From Rhodanobacter ginsengisoli (GTDB lineage: Bacteria; Pseudomonadota; Gammaproteobacteria; Xanthomonadales; Rhodanobacteraceae): DNA of 64,000 bases. The stretch covers positions 1,860,001 to 1,924,000 of the forward strand of contig NZ_JBHSNF010000001.1 in the NCBI RefSeq assembly GCF_042657065.1, read 5' to 3'. Below, one piece after another: positions 61,371 to 64,000 of this stretch. Both the position numbers and the translations under genes were made by a program. The notes beneath the pieces are model-generated. The model saw nothing but the letters and a program-made list of their open reading frames with translations. It did not search any database and was not told the origin of the DNA. The stretch's first letter is position 1. Each line of letters starts with the position of its first letter.

Positions 61371-62708
61371 TCAGGGGTTGCCAGGAAGGTGGCTGGAGAG
61401 CGTTTCGCGATGCCGCGCGTGGCTATCGTCGTCGAAGGGTTCCACCGCTTCGGTTTCATCCAGGTGGAACACGGCGTCGAATTGCGCGGGCAACATCGCC
61501 TCGAAATAGTGACTGGCAAACTCGGTATGCGGCCGGTAGAGCACGCCGATCGCCCGCTCGAGCATGGGCGAGTGCAGCGTGCGGGCCACCGGATCGCCCA
61601 GGGAAAGATAGAACCGATCGAGCCGGCTGCGATGGAACAGGCCTTCGTAACTGTCTGCGCGTGCCGGCCGCACGATCTGGCACTCGGCCGGGCCATCCCA
61701 TTCGTGCGCCGCGGTGACGGTGCCGGCGTAGGTGGTGAAGCCGACGAGCATCGATCCCGCCGAGCCGACGCGCTGACGAACCAGTTGCCCGACATTCCAT
61801 TCGCCCGCCTCCCCCATCTGCGTCGCCCTGGCATCGCCGAGATGGGAGTTGTGCGCCCATACGACGATCTTGCCCGCCTGCCCCTGCGACTGCAGGTGAT
61901 GCTGCAGGGAGAACAGTGTCTGCGTCATGTGCTGGTCGCGCCGGTTCCAGCTGTCCGCCCGTGAACCGAACATTTCGCGATAGTAGGCCTCGGCGCTCAT
62001 CACCACATGGGCGTTGCGTTCCGCAAAAAACTGCTCGTCGGCAGCGCGCCGGCCGTCCCGGGTCAGATATTCGGGAGCATTCCGGACCAGTTGGACCAGG
62101 CGCTCCTGCACGGCCATCCGGCAATCGGGCCGGAGCCCCGCGGCTACTTCATAGCCGTAGCCCTGTGGATCCCGTACGTGGTCGAGGGCGGCATATTGTT
62201 TGCGCGCAAGCGAGGCCTGCTGTTGATCCACGCCTTCGAGATAGCCGATCACCGCTTCGGCGGAGCGGTAGAGGCTGTACATGTCCAGGCCATAGAAGCC
62301 GACGCGGCTATCTTCCGGCCGTCCGATGTTGTGGTCGTGCAGCCACTCGATGAAGCTCAGAACCTCTTCATTGCACCACATCCAGCGCGGAAAGCGCTCG
62401 AAGTCATCGAACGCCTGCCGCGCGGTGGCTTCAAGCCCCTCGCCCCGTACAAACCGGTTGAGCCGGTACGCATCGGGCCAGTCCGCTTCCACGGCCACCG
62501 CTTCGAAACCGCGCTCGATAATCAGCCGGCGCGTGATCTGCGCCCGCATGCGATAGAACTCGCGCGTACCATGCGTCGCCTCGCCCAGCAGGACGAACGA
62601 ACGGTCCCCGACCGCCTCGATCAGCGCATCGTAGTCATGGTCCAGGCCGTCCAGCCGGACGGCTTCCGACCGGATCGCATCGAGCGGGTTGAGGAATGCG
62701 TCACTCAT
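61371..62708 (-). CDS. Erythromycin-esterase-family protein
   Basis: A 445-residue enzyme of the EreA/ChaN-related family. Motifs: VLLGEATHGTREFYRMR, AVEADWPDAYRLNRFV, WMWCNEEVLSFIEWL, and VVWAHNSHLGDARATQMG with catalytic His. In this type of cluster the gene is usually a stress gene and not a resistance factor; the substrate is unknown. ATG 62708. It follows hsp20 after 92 bases that contain a strong hairpin. Confidence 0.85.
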   Translation of the reverse strand: MSDAFLNPLDAIRSEAVRLDGLDHDYDALIEAVGDRSFVLLGEATHGTREFYRMRAQITRRLIIERGFEAVAVEADWPDAYRLNRFVRGEGLEATARQAFDDFERFPRWMWCNEEVLSFIEWLHDHNIGRPEDSRVGFYGLDMYSLYRSAEAVIGYLEGVDQQQASLARKQYAALDHVRDPQGYGYEVAAGLRPDCRMAVQERLVQLVRNAPEYLTRDGRRAADEQFFAERNAHVVMSAEAYYREMFGSRADSWNRRDQHMTQTLFSLQHHLQSQGQAGKIVVWAHNSHLGDARATQMGEAGEWNVGQLVRQRVGSAGSMLVGFTTYAGTVTAAHEWDGPAECQIVRPARADSYEGLFHRSRLDRFYLSLGDPVARTLHSPMLERAIGVLYRPHTEFASHYFEAMLPAQFDAVFHLDETEAVEPFDDDSHARHRETLSSHLPGNP

Positions 62709-62750
62709 GAGGCGTCCGCGTGGCGTGGCCGTTGGTAATCGGGGAAGCTG

Positions 62751-62790
62751 GTGACCCCGCCCCATCACCCGAACAATGCGACGGGGTCAC
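62751..62790 (-). terminator. Hairpin between hsp20 and the esterase gene
   Basis: GTGACCCCG (62751-62759) pairs perfectly with CGGGGTCAC (62782-62790), loop 22 bases. No T-run. It could attenuate read-through from hsp20 into the esterase gene or stabilise the hsp20 transcript. Confidence 0.4.
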
Positions 62791-62800
62791 TGCGGACCGC

Positions 62801-63247
62801 TCAACTGACCGCGATCTTGCGTGCGCTGCCGTTGGGCCGCTTGGGCAGGTCGAGGGACAGCACGCCGTTGTCACAGCGGGCCTCGGCCTTCGCACTGTCG
62901 AACTCGCCCGGCAGCGTAAAGGAGCGATAGACCTTGCCGTAGTAGCGTTCGGTATAGATTTCCGCTTCGTCCTTCTTGTTCCTGGTTTCGCGTTTGACCT
63001 CGGCGCTGATCGATACCTGATTGCCGTCGACCGAGAGCTCGATGTCATTCTTGTCGACACCGGGAATCTCCGCCTTGATGTGGAACGCCTTGTCGTCCTC
63101 GGAGACGTCGATGCGCATGTCCGGCGCCGCCTCCAGATCGCGCCATTGCGGGCGTGCAGCCAGGCTGCGGAACATGTCCTCGAAGCTGGTCAGCGGGTCG
63201 AAACGAGAGGTTGCCTTGAGTGGATTCCAGTGGGTCAGCGTGGTCAT
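62801..63247 (-). CDS. Small heat-shock protein (Hsp20)
   Basis: A 148-residue alpha-crystallin chaperone. The crystallin domain starts at DMRIDVSEDDKAFHIKAEIPG and ends at GVLSLDLPKR, with PGVDKNDIELSVDGN in the middle. It holds unfolded proteins in an ATP-independent way. ATG 63247 follows GGAGG. An FNR-like box is 138 bases upstream. Confidence 0.92.
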   Translation of the reverse strand: MTTLTHWNPLKATSRFDPLTSFEDMFRSLAARPQWRDLEAAPDMRIDVSEDDKAFHIKAEIPGVDKNDIELSVDGNQVSISAEVKRETRNKKDEAEIYTERYYGKVYRSFTLPGEFDSAKAEARCDNGVLSLDLPKRPNGSARKIAVS

Positions 63248-63384
63248 GGGGTATTTCCTCCAGCACTTATCACGCGCACATCCCCACTTGCGGCAGGGAT
63301 GCTGCGCCAACTCGCTACCGACACCGAGTCTCCGATGCGGGAGCGAGACCTGGATAAAACATACTCGCGCGTGCCGGCGTGCTA

Positions 63385-63398
63385 TTGACGCAGATCAA
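63385..63398 (-). promoter_or_regulatory. FNR-like box upstream of hsp20
   Basis: TTGACGCAGATCAA, one mismatch. On the minus strand TATGTT (63363-63358) is 31 bp from the box centre. It lies between the hsp20 start and the end of the next gene. Confidence 0.55.
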
Positions 63399-63422
63399 CC
63401 CCGCGACGGGTGACCGACCAGC

Positions 63423-64000
63423 TCAACCGTTGATGTCGACCACCAGCTTGCCGCGGGCTTCGCGCTGGCCGAGCAGCAAGTGCGCCTCGCCGACCGAGGC
63501 CAGGTCGAAGTGCCGATCATCCACCTGCGGGATCAGCTGGCCCGACTCGGCCATCTCGGCGGCGTGGCGCATGATCTCCCCATGATGAGCCCGGCCTTCG
63601 CCGGTGAGCAGCGGAAGCAGTGTGAACACGCCGGAATAGGTGCCCGCACGGAAGGACAGCGGCGCCAGCGCATGCGTGCCCCAGCCAAGCGCGCTGACCA
63701 CGTGGCCGAAACGGGCGGCTGCCTTGAACGAGGCATCCAGGCTGGCGCCGCCGGCGGTGTCGTAGACCACCTCGAAGCCGCGACCGGCGGTGTGCTCGGC
63801 GACATATTCCTCGACGGTGGCGGTCCTGTAGTCGATCGGCGTGGCACCCAGTCGCGCGATGAATGGGGCTTTCGCCGCCGAGTCGGTGGCAAACACGGTG
63901 GCGCCGAGCGCACGGGCGATCTGGATGGCCATATGGCCCACCCCGCCGGCGCCCTGCACCAGCACGGTCTGGCCAGCGTGCAGATGGACGCGGTCGACCA
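63423..64000 (-). CDS. Zinc-free quinone oxidoreductase (partial, 5' end outside window)
   Basis: C-terminal 190 residues of a medium-chain reductase: LVQGAGGVGHMAIQIARALGA (Rossmann), EVVYDTAGGASLDASFKA, and DDRHFDLASVGEAHLLLGQ near the end. The frame is open through 64000, so the GroES-like part lies outside. Probably a NADPH:quinone or enone reductase. Confidence 0.83.
   Translation of the reverse strand, partial: VDRVHLHAGQTVLVQGAGGVGHMAIQIARALGATVFATDSAAKAPFIARLGATPIDYRTATVEEYVAEHTAGRGFEVVYDTAGGASLDASFKAAARFGHVVSALGWGTHALAPLSFRAGTYSGVFTLLPLLTGEGRAHHGEIMRHAAEMAESGQLIPQVDDRHFDLASVGEAHLLLGQREARGKLVVDING

Overview
The window is GC-rich chromosomal DNA from a gammaproteobacterium, most likely of the Xanthomonadales/Lysobacterales (Rhodanobacteraceae-like). 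This rests on gene content, on a gammaproteobacterial-type dif site at 35.8 kb (XerC arm ending CGCATAA, centre TGTATA, XerD arm TTATGTAAAAT), and on dif-integrated elements of a kind common in that order. If that site is the chromosomal dif, the window lies at the replication terminus.

Layout. (1) 1-4.4 kb, minus: a hydrogenase-4-type proton-pumping membrane arm (hyfB, hyfC, hyfE, partial hyfF). (2) 4.4-9.1 kb: a ribbon-helix-helix regulator, an unknown protein, a DUF2249 protein, a PhaC-like synthase divergent from an acetoacetyl-CoA reductase, and a zinc alcohol dehydrogenase. (3) 9.1-13.7 kb: a mixed accessory patch (LysR, cupin, SemiSWEET, ABM protein, SoxR and several broken genes) lying between two copies of a 161-bp repeat of the phaB-adh junction. 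(4) 13.7-27.2 kb, plus: PEP synthase, a group 3b-type NAD(P)-linked [NiFe] hydrogenase (beta, cNMP-domain protein, gamma, delta, alpha), its protease and hypA/F/C/D/E. (5) 27.3-32.7 kb, plus: acetyl-CoA synthetase, a fused pyruvate dehydrogenase E1 alpha-beta, E2 and an acyl carrier protein. (6) 32.84-35.82 kb: two tandem 1.4-1.5 kb elements integrated at dif. (7) 36-57 kb: ordinary and accessory metabolism, regulators, an EmrAB/OprM-type efflux operon and two decayed genes. (8) 56.7-64 kb: a stress set (dienelactone-hydrolase-like protein, PolX, phosphoribosyltransferase, ElaB/YqjD-like protein, host-attachment-like protein, erythromycin-esterase-like protein, Hsp20, partial quinone oxidoreductase).

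How they work together. Blocks 1, 2, 4, 5 and 8 carry FNR/ANR-like sites (TTGAT-N4-ATCAA, two perfect, the rest with 1-2 mismatches apart from one three-mismatch candidate not counted). About 28-32 bp from each box centre there is usually a TATAAT-like hexamer, the geometry of class II FNR activation. I read these blocks as one low-oxygen survival regulon: hydrogen metabolism, acetyl-CoA/pyruvate/PEP interconversion, PHB-type carbon storage, alcohol formation and protein/DNA protection.

The most unusual part is the dif locus. Each mini-element holds three minus-strand genes: a Xer-activation-factor-like helix-turn-helix protein, a ribbon-helix-helix plus SEC-C protein, and a ~90-residue protein of unknown function. 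In each element the reading frame of the activation-factor-like gene has a good ATG only if the element's two ends are joined as a circle. Integration at dif then separates the gene from its own start codon.
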